DNA of 64,000 bases, from assembly GCF_019393635.1 (NCBI RefSeq), contig NC_057864.1:494882216-494946215 (forward strand), written 5' to 3'. Position numbers and translations under genes: made by a program. Source of the DNA: Dromiciops gliroides. Its lineage: Eukaryota; Chordata; Mammalia; Microbiotheria; Microbiotheriidae. This document shows, in pieces, positions 22,650 to 34,969 of the stretch. The first letter of the stretch is position 1. Every line of letters starts with the position of its first letter. Under the pieces are notes generated by a model. The model was not told the DNA's origin, did not search any database, and saw only the letters and a program-made list of their open reading frames with translations.

Positions 22650-23595
22650 CCAAGGCCGTCATCTCCTCTAGCACTCCCCACTCCTTCTGTTGGGCACGAG
22701 AAAGAATGACCATGTGGAAGAGTGACAGAGCTAATGCCAATGGTGCAGCAGTGGCGGGGGCGGGGGGGCAAATGGGTGAGAACTCCTCTCCTAGTGAAAG
22801 TGACCCAATGGTGGGGTCCCTGTGAGGTTCTTGGAAGTGTTCAATCAGAAATGGGACAGCTCTTGTCCGGGAGATGCAAGCTTGTGGAAGAAGCCTGAAC
22901 TGAATGGTCTGTGTGGGGGCTTGTTGGAGGCTGGCTACTCAGATGGGGTCATGGGTCACAGGAGGCCCATGATGGAGAATCCCAGAACAGCTAGTTGAAT
23001 TAGGGGGAAAAGCAAAGGAAAAACCAGTCCTCTGGATCTCAAGGTCAATCGTCTTCATAAATGCCAAGTTAGCAAACCAACGATTGGATTGGAACCTCAT
23101 TACTGCTTGGCACAGTCTTGGCAGCTGGGAAATTTCAGTGTGTGCTTTGAATTAACTTGTCCATCCTTAGAATCAGAGGCTCTGAGAGTGTCAAGGACCT
23201 TGGAGATGCTCTGTCCCAGCTGCTGTTTCCCAGGCACCCGCTCAGCAACAGCCGAAGTGGCAGCTTGGCTCCTTCCCCAGAGGCCCTGGCCCTGCCCCGC
23301 TCTGCAGGCTTGGTGTAGACACAGGGTGGCCGCATCAGAGCATTAAGAACACTGCACCCGCACCAAGTCCTGTCTAGCCATTCTGCAGAGCCTGGGCCCT
23401 GAGGCTCCGTAAGCAGGGCTGGACAGGACACAGGAACTGGGCAAGGGGTGAAGCGCCTGCCTGGTGCCATTGCTTTCTCTGGCCTGTGGTGGCAGAGCGT
23501 CTCAGAAATGTTGGTCTGTGACCTTGGAGCCCAAGGTACCACCTGACTGCAGATGGATCAGCCTAGGACCACTCACAAGCAGCAGCGTCCCTGTG
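22650..23595. other. Non-coding stretch, no gene recognised
   Basis: It contains a G-rich run near 22755-22770 and no recognisable exon. A weak MIR-like antisense trace may lie near 23160-23230. Confidence 0.4.
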
Positions 23596-23599
23596 AGAA

Positions 23600-24125
23600 G
23601 ACTGACTGCAGATCCCCGGGGCCCAAGGGCCCCGGCTTGAGGGGATAGACCGGACTGACTGATTTAGAGGGTTAACTCACTTAAAGTTAATTCAATTAAA
23701 ACAACACCTGCCTGGCCCTCAAGAGGGTGTGTTTTCAGAGGGTGTGAACTCTGACCTCAACACCGCATTACCCTCAAGTCCAGTGAACCAGTGGATTTGG
23801 GTGATGCTAGCCAATCAGCTTGAAGGCTCGCCTCTGCTCTGGACTCCGAGGAATCTTCCACTCTCAGTTTTTCTCTTGAACAGGCTTGTGGTGGAGGACT
23901 TGGAGAAAGAAGCAGGCCAGGCTGAGCTCTATCCTCTCCTCTAGGTTAAATTGGCCTTTTCTTAACTTTCTGAGCCAAGGGTTCTCTCTTTACTAATATT
24001 TAATATACTTTAATAAATGCTTAATGCCCCAAATTGGTGCTGAAGCTTCTAACTGATTAGTAACAAATATATTAGAAACCCCAGCTAATTTTCCCCAAAC
24101 TTGGGACCACACATATAGTTTTACT
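23600..24125 (+). mobile_element. Possible solo LTR of an endogenous retrovirus
   Basis: The segment has a GC-rich, promoter-like left part, then TTTAATATACTTTAATAAAT followed by GCTTAATGCCCC (a poly(A) signal), and a distinct AT-rich right part. This is the U3-R-U5 layout of retroviral LTRs, and it resembles marsupial LTRs I recall. No coding viral sequence flanks it. The ends are not defined by a clear target duplication, so the call is tentative. Confidence 0.35.
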
Positions 24126-24424
24126 TGTCACACCCAGCCTCCTTTACCTGCCCTGCCCTCCCTCCCACCTGTGGCCAGCTCCCAGCAGCCCATGCTGCTC
24201 ACTGGCCTTTTTGTCCCCTGCTCCCATTCCCATTTTGGGCCAATTCCTTGTCTCTTGGGTCCAACCCTTTTACCACAGGCAAACAGAAAATAACAAACAG
24301 TCCCACAAAGTTTGTTTGTGCCTTGGTGCCCCAGAGTCAACATTTGAAGGACGCTAAAAGGGAAGGGTACCATGGAAGGAAAACAGGCAGTGGCCTATGG
24401 CCCCAGGTGACATGCAGGCAAATG

Positions 24425-24662
24425 GAAGAGGGAAAAGAGAAGAGAGACAGAGGCAGACACAGGCAGAGAGACAAGGAAGAAGAGAGAGACAGAGACAGAG
24501 AGAGAGACAGAGGCAGACACAGAGAGATGAGGAGGAAGAGAGAGAGATAGAGAGATAGAGACAAAGAGAGACAGAGACACACACACACAGAGACAGAGAC
24601 AGAGACACACAGAGAGAGAAAGACAGAGCCAGAGAGCCAGAGAGAGCCAGAGAGAGGGAGCA
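24425..24662 (+). repeat. (GAGACA)-type purine-rich repeat
   Basis: About 240 bp of AGAGACAGAG, GGCAGACACA and GAGAGAGACA words. Its complement gives long Leu/Ser/Val/Cys frames that are artefacts. Confidence 0.9.
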
Positions 24663-24979
24663 GTCCTCCCCACTGGCTGTTAGGAACAGAATGAGGCTGC
24701 ACCATGCTGGCAGACACCACCCCTGGCCCAGCACATGCAGGGGCTGGGCATGGTTTTCTTCCTAAGTGAGGGGCATGGCATTACTCTATGCCTTTCTCCA
24801 GCCCCCAGGCTGGCTGCTGGACTCTCCCATCTGGGCCTCCTGCAAAGCACCCGGTGTCTGAAGGGGATGGAGCCTCCAGCTCAGCCCCTGTGTCCATTTC
24901 AGGATTTGAGCCCATGCCAGGCTGGCAGCTCTTATCATTGTAAGCAGTGACAGCCAAATCCTGGGCCTCTGGCTCTGGC

Positions 24980-25200
24980 CTTAGCGTTTGGGAGAGCTGG
25001 GGTCCAGTGGCCAGAGAGGACTCTGGGACACAGTGGGGTGCAGGGGAATGAGCTGGATTGGAGGTCGAAGGTCCCAGTTTTGGAAGCCTGGCTCTGTGAC
25101 CTTGAGCAAGCACCTCCCCTTCTTCTCCCCTCAGCTTTCTCATCCACGCTCTAAGGGGACTGGGCTCTGGGGGCTCTTCTGGCTTCTCAGTCTCCATAGT
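24980..25200 (+). repeat. MIR remnant
   Basis: CCTGGCTCTGTGACCTTGAG, CAAGCACCTCCCCTTC, CTCAGCTTTCTCATCC give the MIR core. Confidence 0.65.
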
Positions 25201-25774
25201 CCCTGAGTTGTCTACCAGACCACATGGGAGCTCCATATACCTAACCATTAAGGCCCCAGTGGTTCTGACTGAAGTATAGCTTGTTGGCATTTAGGGGGCC
25301 TGTGTTGCCCCTGGGTCCGGAGAAGAGAAGGGGAAGCCTAACAATCCCAGGGGATTGTGGGGGAGGAGGAAGCAAAGATCTATTTCTGTTCTACCCAGAA
25401 TCTGCTCCCATTCCCGCCCCTCCCACAGCCAAGGTCAATTTGGCCTGGGAGGGCAATCTTTGGGCTTCAGAAACTCCTGGGGTCACCTGGATGATGGGCT
25501 GACTGAAGCTGCAGGGGGCCCTTGGAGGGGGTGTCTACATAGACCAAATCAGAGACCCTGCAGAGTCCTCCTGGGGACAAGGGGCCTCCTACTGAGGCAC
25601 AGGTCAGCTGGGTAGACTCTGGGGGAGCTGAACCCTGACCTCAGACCTTCTGGGATTCTGCGGCTCTGAGAACGGTAGCCTCTCACTGATTTCTTAGCCC
25701 AGGCAAAGATACACTGGGCAGTCCACTAACATATTTTAGGTGTCTTTGTCTTGTTCTAGAGGCTTTTGGGGGAT

Positions 25775-26060
25775 GGGGTGGGGGCCCCCTAGTGTATAGA
25801 GTGCTGGTCTTGGAGTAGGAGGAGACCTGGTGTCAGGGGAGCCGAATTCAAGTCCTGTCCCTGACCTTCAGTGACCAGCCACGTCACCCACAATTACAGA
25901 GCAGCTGAAGAGCCAAAGATCTTTTCCTACAAGCCCCGGTGAGGTAGTGTTGTCAGCATTATTATCCCCACTTTACAGATGAGGACAGTGAGGACCCACA
26001 AGCTTCAGTGCCTGGTCCGAGTGCTGGAAGCAGGATCCAAAGCAAGGGCTTCCCAGACTC
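25775..26060. repeat. SINE-like and MIR/THER1-like fragments
   Basis: The first part (GAGTGCTGGTCTTGGAGTAG, GAATTCAAGTCCTGTCCC) is a plus-strand SINE head. From about 25890 the sequence (TTATTATCCCCACTTTACAG, ATGAGGACAGTGAGGACCCA) is a THER1/MIR fragment in the opposite sense. Confidence 0.6.
25784..25795 (-). promoter_or_regulatory. CTCF-like motif
   Basis: The minus strand reads ACACTAGGGGGC, one mismatch from the core consensus CCASYAGRKGGC. The motif alone does not show binding. Confidence 0.35.
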
Positions 26061-26218
26061 TAGATCTAGCTCGTGGGGTCCCTGGGACAACGCGGCTTGT
26101 CTGTTTCTGGGAGCTTCGGAGAAGACACAAACTGGTCACTGATGCTTCCTGTGTGTTACATCTAACCTCGCAGGATGGAAGGCGCATTGCCCGACATCAC
26201 AGAGGCCCAGGTGGGCAG

Positions 26219-26345
26219 ACCGCAGGGGGCAAGGATGCCTTTGGATCGAGGCTGCCTCCCGGAGACCCAGGGATGCAAGCAGAGTGGGCGGGATGTCCGG
26301 GCACTTCGTCTGCGCTTTGGGACAGTCTAGAGGCCGCAGAGGGCA
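26219..26345 (+). promoter_or_regulatory. Pair of CTCF-like motifs in the same orientation
   Basis: ACCGCAGGGGGCA (26219-26231) and GCCGCAGAGGGCA (26333-26345) each carry the AGRGGGC heart of the CTCF core with partial 5' matches. They are about 114 bp apart in a locally CpG-richer stretch (about 26070-26530). Confidence 0.3.
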
Positions 26346-26549
26346 GAAGGAGGAAAGTGGCTCCGTGGTCCTGGGGGAGTCACCCTTTGGGCCTCGCCCG
26401 ATGCTCAGGGGTGGCTGCCGAGAAGAAGGCGTGGGTTTCCACGCGTCTGATGGGGGAGCTGGCGGCTTTCCTCAGGAGTCTGCTTCGCAGGTTTTCCAAG
26501 GCTGGGCAGGGGAGGGGGGGGGCGAGTGCTGGAGCAGAGACAATAGTTA

Positions 26550-27740
26550 GAAGAAAGAACGTTCATTTCTTCTTTTTTTTTTCTGGCTACGGGTCCTGGG
26601 GTCCTGGGGTGGAGCTGGCGCCCTCCCACCTGCCCTTTGCTGATCGCTGCCTCTGAGCTGGGTCGCCCCCACGCTGGGCTGTCCCCACACTGGGAGGGCC
26701 TGGCTCCCGTCATCCTGGCCTCCTCCAAACCCATCCCAACCCCCGGCAATGGGCCACTGTAGTGACTGATCACAGCCTCTCCTCTTCCTCCTTCCAGCGA
26801 AGCTCCCAAGTGTGGGGCTGGCCGAGGGGCCACTTGAGAGTCGTGTTCTTTGTTGTTTACAGACTTCTGTGAAGCCAGCCTGGGCTTTGGAATCGAGTCA
26901 ACGTTTTGGGGCAGAGGCTCAGTCTCCATCAGTCCAAAAGTCATCTAGAACAAGCACCTACCACGTGCTTGGCTCTGGGGTTCCAATCTCCCAAAGGAAG
27001 CCAACCCTTGGGGGCTCTTCGGCTGAACTCCAGCAGCAGACAGATGGCCAGTGTGGATGGTCTCCCCTCAGCTCTCCCCTCATGCCTGGGTCTCTGCCTC
27101 TAGGTTCCCTCACCCCTTTTTTATCTTCCTCAAGCAAAGAATGAAATGGAAATCTCTGAAGGGTTAAGGACACAACGCATAAGACTGCAAGGGCTCTTTG
27201 GCTGGGGGTCCATCTGGGACATCAGCTCTACCATCAGCCACATCTCTGCGGTGGGAGAGGCAGAAGTCAAGAAACATTTGGTTTTCGATCTCTCCAGACT
27301 ATGTAGCTCCGGGGCGGGGGGGGGGGGTGTCTCCCTTCGCCATTCAAAGTTTGCAGCCCCTGAGCTTCTGCTCTCTCTGCGGTCTCTCTCCCTCTCCCAC
27401 CACACCAGAGTTCTCTGGATTCCATATAGCTCCCGTTGAGGAGGCTTTATTGGAAACATTGCTCAGTCTTTATGGATAGATGTCATGGGCAGCTGTTTTG
27501 TCTGTGATCCTGGTCCAGTTTTAGGGCAATCTTGGCTAAATTCCTAAGGATTCCTTGGGGTGTGTATGGGCAGAGCTGGCATTTGGCACTGGAGCTTTCC
27601 CTTTCATTCTGGACACCTGATTGTGCCTTTCTAGGTATTCAGTAGGGACTAAATGTTTGCATTTGTACTGCATAGTTTCTACTGTTTTTATGACCAATAC
27701 ATCTGGCTCCTGCAGAGTGACCTCTTGGCCTCCCCTTTTT
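26550..27740. other. Non-coding stretch, no gene recognised
   Basis: GC-rich with a T-run near 26565-26582 and a G-run near 27313-27328. Frames on both strands show no domain. Confidence 0.45.
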
Positions 27741-27745
27741 TTCTC

Positions 27746-27859
27746 TTTCCTTCCTTCCTTCCTTCCTTCCTTCCTTCCTTCCTTCCTTCCTTCCTTCCTT
27801 CCTTCCTTCCTTCCTTCCTTCCTTCCTTCCTTCCTTCCTTCCTTCCTTCCTTCCTTCCT
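27746..27859 (+). repeat. (TTCC)n microsatellite
   Basis: About 28 nearly perfect TTCC units, producing spurious Phe-Leu-Pro-Ser or Lys-Glu-Gly-Arg frames. Confidence 0.98.
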
Positions 27860-27864
27860 CCATT

Positions 27865-28890
27865 TCTCTCCTCTCCTCCCTTTGTGTTTCTGGATGCCTG
27901 TTATTCTCACTTTCCCTCTCCTCTCTCACTTCCTCTCTTCTTTTAATCCCTTTCATCCCTTTTTCTCTTTCCCCCCTTTTGGCATCTTGGCAGACTTCTG
28001 GGCAGGGTTTGTTGCTTCTCTGATCCTGACAGGGATCCAGGCATCTGAGGCCCTTTTTCCAACAGACAAGTCATGGGTTTTGGGAAGGAGCAGGGCCAAG
28101 GTTCAGCATTAACCCCGTAGGAGCCCCAGGATCTGTCTCCTGCTGATCAGGAGATTTACTTGAGTAAAAACTAGTTTTAATGTAGAAACTCGGCCAAGCC
28201 CCACTGTCCAGAGCCCCTCCTTACCTTAGGATGGGGGGGGCAAAGGGGAAACTTCTCTGTGACTGTGAGAATGAACTTCAGAGGGGACAGGAGGTAGGAT
28301 CGGGAGATGCTTGTGGCAGTGACTCCATGGGGCAGAAAGGGCATCATCCCATGGGTGGCACCTCCCATACCAGGGTGAGCTCTCAAGGCTCTGATCAAGG
28401 GTGAAAGAATCCACTGGGCAGATTGCAGTGCCAAGGAGAAATCGGAAGTCTGAGCTGTAAGTTTAATAGGAAGAGGGTGGACTCCATCACCCCTTCCCAG
28501 AGTGAGCTATAAGGGGGTGGTGTGAGTGTGAATCCAGATGTTGGCCTTTCCTAGAAAGCCAAGGGAGTGTCCTTCTCACTGTGTCCCACAGGACTGGAAG
28601 AAAAGCAAAATCAGCTTGGGTATCGGGTATGGACTCCTGAATGACATTGACCTCTTGCAGAGAAGAAGAAATTGACTCCCCTTGTTAGCATGCCAGGAGA
28701 ATCCCGGGAGTCCTTTTAAATGGGGGCCCTAAGTGTTCTGTTCTAAAGGACTGCCACCCCTGTCAGCCCTCTTGGGGCACTCACCTTCTTTGCTTTGTGC
28801 TCCTTTTCTGGCACTTGTGTACCAACTAGACAGTTGTGTTACTCATACAACAGAGACAGCAGTGTGCCCGCCAGACTCAGTTTCACCAGA
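27865..28890. other. Non-coding stretch, no feature recognised
   Basis: It opens with pyrimidine-rich flank of the microsatellite, followed by sequence without recognisable repeats or exons. Confidence 0.4.
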
Positions 28891-28899
28891 GGGTCATAG

Positions 28900-29050
28900 G
28901 GACCTCAGAGGACAGTCAGCCTAATCCTGTGATTTTACAAATGAGGGAACTGGGGTTCAGAGGGGTTTGATGATTTCACCAAGGACACACAGGGAGTAAG
29001 TGACACAGGCAGGATTTGGATCCATGTCCTCTAAGTCCAAAGCCAGGAAT
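28900..29050 (-). repeat. MIR/THER1-like fragment, antisense
   Basis: GATTTTACAAATGAGGGAAC, AGGACACACAGGGAGTAAGT, CAGGATTTGGATCCATGTCC match the reversed MIR/THER core. Confidence 0.65.
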
Positions 29051-29279
29051 GAAGGAAACCTCTAGGTCTGTCCCCTTTGTTGATCCCTGCCCTCTCCACT
29101 CAATCAGGCTTCAGGCCATTCATTTCTCCAGCAGAGTTCCCGTGACTCTCAATTCCAGGCCCAGGTTTGTCCAGAAGTGAGGGATCCAGCCATCGCCATC
29201 TGTCCCCTCACAGGAAGCCTCATAGGGGCTGGCCCTACCTCAAAGTCTGGCTTCAGACTCACTGAAAGCTTCCCGCTCT

Positions 29280-29420
29280 GGGCCAGCATGGCAGAGTGCA
29301 GGATGGTGCTGGCCTTGGAGGCAAGAGGCCCTGTTTCAAGTTCAGTTGCAGATAGATGCTGCTCCCTATGCTGACCTTGACAAAGTCACCTAAATTCTCA
29401 TAGGCTCAGTTTCCTATCAA
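29280..29420 (+). repeat. MIR remnant
   Basis: GCCTTGGAGGCAAGAGGCCC, GACCTTGACAAAGTCACC, GGCTCAGTTTCCTATC give a MIR body and core. Confidence 0.65.
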
Positions 29421-30299
29421 AGAGGTCCACCATGAATGCTACCATTCTGTTCTCTTGCCCTGTGAATGGTGTGACCTTGGTCAGGGCCCCCGGGAAGTGG
29501 GGTTCATTCTGTGCAGGGCAGTGGAGGTGCTTAGCCTGAGCCAAATGGCTCAAGGAGATGGAATCCTGGATAGCTCAGCAAGCCAACCACCTTGTCCCAT
29601 GTGCTCTCCTCCACTTTTCCAGGGAAGTCGAATAATCTGAAAATCAGTCACTTCTCAGATTTATTGATGGAGTCCTCAGTAAAGGCTAGCCAGTGTCCAA
29701 GAAAGCTGATGAGCGTGTTTTCCTTAGACATCTTCCAAGTAACTGAGTTTGGGTCCAAATGCTAGACCCATGAGTTGTTCCCCAAACTTGGGTCAAACCC
29801 ATTTTTTCCTCTTACTTTACCATAGAATTGGATTCTCAGCAAGAAGGGATGGCTCAAGGCTCATATTTTCTCTAGATCCCGAAGTTACAGCCCTGGATGG
29901 TGGCCACACCACGTAAACCACTAGAGACGTGAATTCCATACGTGGCCACTGAATCAATTCTTTCTCTTGGGTCTTTTCCCAACTGCCTCAATGACTAATT
30001 TCTTCCCAATTGATTGCGTGGTCCTGGAAGTCAATCTAGTTTGGCTGCTGGTTGTTCACAGGGACAGAACTGTCACCGTGGAGCGAGTGAAGAGAATCAA
30101 GAGATTTTTATCATGTGGACATGACCTCTGTAGGGACGATGAGACCTCTGACAAAAGGCCTAATTTCCTGCTGGCAAAGTTAGTGGGAGGGAGAGGGCCC
30201 ATAAGGTATAAGCTCTGAATTACCATCTGCTCCCTGGAAGGGTCTCTGTGATGATGCAGCAGACAGAAGGGCAGAAGGAGTTTCTACTGGTCTGCCTGT

Positions 30300-30660
30300 T
30301 CAAGGATGTAAGCATGGCTGTGAGGTCACCGCCTCATTATTTAGAACGCCCTGTGAGTGAGCACCCAAGCGATAGGCAAGAGACACTATATGTCTCTATG
30401 CTTGGATCATAATGTTTGGCAAAAGACCTCTGCCTTATTTAACTGGAAATTTGAATTAAATATCAAATTGCTTTTTAAAAAGCTCCATGATAAAGCAAAG
30501 TCACATGAAAATTTGTTCTCCTGAAGGGAAATGGGACTTAGTTTGTGAAGCTTCAAACATGATGGGGCCTCATTACGATAGATTAATTTGCTCTAATTTA
30601 TTTTTAAATAGCTGGCATTAAAGATATTTTTACTAAAGTGGCAGATCATGGGATCTTCAT
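30300..30660. promoter_or_regulatory. Candidate conserved noncoding element
   Basis: AT-rich, repeat-free segment inside GC-richer surroundings, dense in homeodomain-type words (TTAATTTG, CTAATTTATT, TTAAAAAGC). It also has a dyad AATTTGA (30448-30454) and TCAAATT (30463-30469). These are traits of conserved developmental enhancers, but conservation cannot be measured here. Confidence 0.3.
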
Positions 30661-30719
30661 GAATACACTTTACTGGGACCTTCACAATGTCCGTAGGAGG
30701 TATAGATGGTGTAGACTGC

Positions 30720-31195
30720 AGGGAATCTCAGAGGGAAGTTTTGCCAGCCTTGCCCTGGTCAGGCCACATCTGGAGCATCAGCTTCACCTCTGGATGCTCT
30801 ACAGCACTGATGAGCTGGAGTGTCCAGAGGATAGAAATCTGAATGGGGAAGGGCCTGAAGTCCCTTCCCTCTGAGAACTAGCTTAAGGATGGGGCAGACT
30901 TCTGATACTTTGAAAGACTGTCGTGTGCAAGACTTGTTCCGAATGGCCCCAGAGGGCAGAACTAGGGACGCTGAAGCAAATTTAGATGATCCGATCTAAA
31001 TGGAATTACTAACAATGACTGGGTCCCAACAGGAAACGGGCTGCCTCAGAGGGCAGTGGGTTGACCTACTATGGGGGTCTGTCTCCAGCAGCTGGACAAC
31101 CACTTGGGGCTGTCATTAGTGGGCTTTCCTTTGGGGTGTGAGTTGGATGAGAAGGTCTCAGGGTCCCTCCTGACTCTGAAAGTCGATGAGTCTGC
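30720..31195 (+). repeat. CR1/L3 LINE 3' end, nearly 480 bp
   Basis: GGTCAGGCCACATCTGGAGC, CAGAGGATAGAAATCTGAA, then GAAACGGGCTGCCTCAGAGG, AGCTGGACAACCACTTGGGG and CAGGGTCCCTCCTGACTCTG follow the L3/CR1 3' region in order. It includes the C-terminal coding part and the terminal untranslated part. Confidence 0.75.
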
Positions 31196-31499
31196 CAGAA
31201 TTCACCACTCTAGAAAAAAGGAGTCAGCTTCTCTCTAGTAGAACAATGGAAGTTGCTGAGCCCAACTAAGAACCAACAAGGAAGATTTCAGAGGAATTGG
31301 ACATCACCTACCCTGACTGTCCTGTGGCTCTGTCCGCTGTGCATAGATCACTCCTCCGCTGCCCTCTCATCAAATTCAGCACAAATTCTTGGAATTTCAC
31401 CTTTTTGTGAATGTTCTCTCCTTGACCAAAGCCCTCCTCCTGTTTCTCATTAGGATAGAACGTTGGCCCTGGGGCCTTGAAGACCATTTTAGTGTCATG

Positions 31500-31975
<476 letters not shown>

Positions 31976-31979
31976 CTTT

Positions 31980-32600
31980 ACTTTCTGCTTGTGTAATCTA
32001 TTCCATTGATCTATTTTTTAAAACAAGTTAAACATAGTTTGGATAACTATTACTTTATAATGTAGTTTGAGTTGTGGTAATCCTCTTACCTCTTCATTTA
32101 TATTCTTTCTCAGTATTTTCCCTTATGATTCTGAACTTTTTCTTCCAAATAAATTTTGCCATAATTTTGTATGGTTCTGTGAAATTTGACTGATATAGAA
32201 CAAAGTTCTCTAAGTTGATTTTGGTGGAATTTTCATTTGTCCTATATTGGCATAACCTAACCACAAACAGTGCTTATCCCTATAATTACTTCCTATCATG
32301 GTAATTGGTGCTTAAATGGTGCTTTGAAACTGCATTTTTGTGAAGTTTACATGTATTTTAGGAGATTAACTTCCAGCTATTTGATTAACTTTGTACTTAT
32401 TTTAAGCATAATTTCATGACAATTTCTTTTTTTTAGCTTTGTAGAGGAATTCTGATGATTTTGTGACTTTGTTGTACATCTCACTCATTTGACAAGTTAA
32501 TGATGAGGGCTTCATTTTGAAAGTAAAGGTAAACCCAAGAATTGGAGGCAGTATTGAAGACAAAGACTCTGCTGATCTTTGCTATTTTCTTTATTTTGCA
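31980..32600 (-). mobile_element. L1 LINE fragment (ORF2), minus strand
   Basis: Plus-strand landmarks ATTCCATTGATCTATTTTT, ACTTTATAATGTAGTTTGAG, TTTCTTCCAAATAAATTTTG, TGAAATTTGACTGATATAG and GGTGGAATTTTCATTTGTCC are the antisense L1 ORF2 order. They lie further along ORF2 than the 16 kb fragment. It is heavily decayed. Confidence 0.7.
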
Positions 32601-32609
32601 CGTTGTGAA

Positions 32610-33530
32610 CTTGAATAGCTAACTTTTTAATGCATTTCCACAATTAAGTTAATGCAGGCATTTAGTAAAATACACCACAGAAGAGCAAGCCCCAGCTGGA
32701 GTAACACAATGCAGATCACGGCACGGGGAGGCAACATCACATTGACTCACACAGAACCACGTGGGGTCACCAGGGGCTCTCTGATTCTATGGAGAGGAGG
32801 GGGAGGAGCAGGTGCCTTGGTTCTATTGGCAGGCAAAACAAGGAAACCCAGGGGCAGGGCTGAAATTCAAAATAATGAGAAGAAGAAGAAAAAACCAGAA
32901 CCTGGCATTACTTCATGACTGCTAAGAAGGAAACCAACAGTGCCCAGAACCATGACATAGATCACTATGGAGACCCCAGGAGCAAGGTCAGATGGGGCCA
33001 AGGGACCACACACCTCTCCCCACTCTGGGTCCTGGGGTCTCCCCTTCTTTAACTGCATGGTAGAACGTTTCCCAAGGGTCGCTCTCTATCTCCACCAGGG
33101 AGTCTTCACAGCCAGGTCCCTCCCAGAGTTCAGGTTGCCTCCTTCCCAGGGACTATCTTCCTTTGCTTCAGAAATAATTCATGTTCAGTGAGCCGGTGAC
33201 ATTGGCCTGCCGGACCACTCCTGTCATGCCGTGAACGTACTTCTCACATAGGGCTCTGGAGCCACAGAACTGAAAGAAAGAAGGGAGAACCAGCCCCTGG
33301 TAAGGAGAGCTGTGTTTACCTGGCTTCCATGCCCTCACTGGCCCCCAAGTGCTTGGTCTCCAGGAGCGGACGCTGGAGCTGCTCCAAATGGCTTTGAATC
33401 CACCATGCATAGCAGATCTGTGTTAGAAGTGGATAAAGTGAGGTGGCAAGGAGCACTGGTGGTAGTACGCCTTGGGCTTCCTGGAAGTTAAGGGGCATGC
33501 CCAGCTCTCCAGAGTCCATTGGGATTCACT
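32610..33530. other. Non-coding stretch, no supported exon
   Basis: A minus-strand frame (33168-33410) is preceded by a pyrimidine tract and AG at about 33271-33284, but the predicted peptide matches nothing I recognise. Confidence 0.4.
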
Positions 33531-33539
33531 GAATATGAG

Positions 33540-33735
33540 CATGCTCAAGTTCACAGAATCATAGCTACAGAGCTAAGAGGCACCACCCGGTCCACGTCTA
33601 GTCCAGCCCTCTCATGTTATGGATAAGGAAGTGGGACCCAGAGAAGTTAAGTGATTTGCCCAAGATCCCACAGAAGTGACAGAGCCAAGATTCAAACTTG
33701 GACTCTGTGACTTGGGAATGCACTTCCACTGCACA
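33540..33735 (-). repeat. MIR/THER1-like fragment, antisense
   Basis: GTCCAGCCCTCTCATGTTAT, GGATAAGGAAGTGGGACCC, AGAGAAGTTAAGTGATTTGC, CCAAGATTCAAACTTGGAC form a long MIR/THER match. Confidence 0.75.
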
Positions 33736-34599
33736 CGAGCTCATCACAGAACGGAATCAGAAGGCAGAGCAATGCCCACGGATGATGAAGCCGTGGCAGA
33801 CATCACCATTCCCTCACTTTTCTCATACAATGGAAGGCCCTCGATAGCAAGAATGTCTTTTGTTCTTCCTCTTCTACCCCCTGGACCATTAAGTTGGGAC
33901 TGGACAAAGTGTGGACATTCTTTTGGTGGCCTCAGCGTACTCTCCTTGTCTACTCAGGAGACTGAAGGATAAGGAAGGAATTGAAGGGCACGTTCCCAAA
34001 TCTGAGGCCAACAGTGTTCCAATGTTAGAAAAGAGGGAAGAAAGTAAAGATCCAAATCTGGTTTAAAATACCAGACCAAATGATTTAAATCAAACTAGGG
34101 AACCAGTTCTTATCATGGCCTCCTAAAAGTCAACCCGACTCCTCTGACCTTCTGTTTTTACTAGGCTGGGAAAGCTTGAGTTGGCTTTTGAACATCTCCT
34201 CGGTTTGGGAGAAGAAATGCCTTGTGGGACATTGTTTATCTAGTTGAGATGAGGGGGATAGGATGGGACGTGAGGGGAGAGAAAACATACTTCCATAATC
34301 CATGCACACGTCATGCATGTCTACATAATACACATGCATCCAAGCATGAGTTCTTTCCTCTTAGAATGCCCTTAGAAGGTGAGGCTTTCTCAGGGTGACA
34401 GAACTCAAAAGAGAGAAATCAAAGTGGCTAAAATGTCCCATACGATGTTAGACTTGCAGGGGCCTTTAGAAGTCAGTTTGGCTTCCCCCAGTGCAGAAGT
34501 CCCCTGCAACACCTCTGGCAGCTTACATCCACTTATTTCCCATGGTGGGAGGTGCATTGTCTTGTAATAATCAAGCCTGTTCATTTCTGGACAGCTAAT

Positions 34600-34965
34600 T
34601 GTTCATAATTATGTCCTGAAAGTGATTTGAAATCTTCCTTTCCGTAGCTTCCACACTACGTGACCCTAGTTCTGGTCCCAGATCTTTCCAGAAAAAGCCT
34701 TCCTTCTATTCCACATGAAAGCCCTTCTGCTGTTTTAAGACAGCTCCACACCTTACCCCTCCATCCTTAACTCTCACTCAGATATCCAGGTTAAATATCA
34801 CCATTTTTTTCAGTCATTTCTTAAAACACCTAGTTTCATGACCATTCACCAAACTAGTTATGTCCCTAATCAACACTGTCTCTCTTAAAATATGGTTCCC
34901 ATAACTGAACACAGCACTCCAACTAGGTCAGGCACATGCTACAACACATTCTTTCTCCTCTGTCC
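34600..34965. repeat. CR1/L3-related LINE fragment
   Basis: ATCCAGGTTAAATATCACCA, TTCTTAAAACACCTAGTTTC, AAAATATGGTTCCCATAACT, then ACAGCACTCCAACTAGGTCA resemble the antisense CR1/L3 'gtgcccagaactg...actccagatg' block. Confidence 0.5.
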
Positions 34966-34969
34966 TCAG

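Noticed and set aside
24337..24734. Leu/Ser/Val/Cys-rich frames resembling membrane proteins
   Set aside because: Complement of the GAGACA-type repeat; all three frames are open, as expected for a low-stop repeat.
27536..27956. Lys/Glu/Gly/Arg and Phe/Leu/Pro/Ser repeat proteins
   Set aside because: Both are translations of the (TTCC)n microsatellite in different frames.
33168..33410. Minus-strand frame with a polypyrimidine tract and AG in front (peptide FCGSRALCEKYVHGMTGVV...)
   Set aside because: The peptide matches no family I know, there is no partner exon, and a single splice-like site is common by chance.
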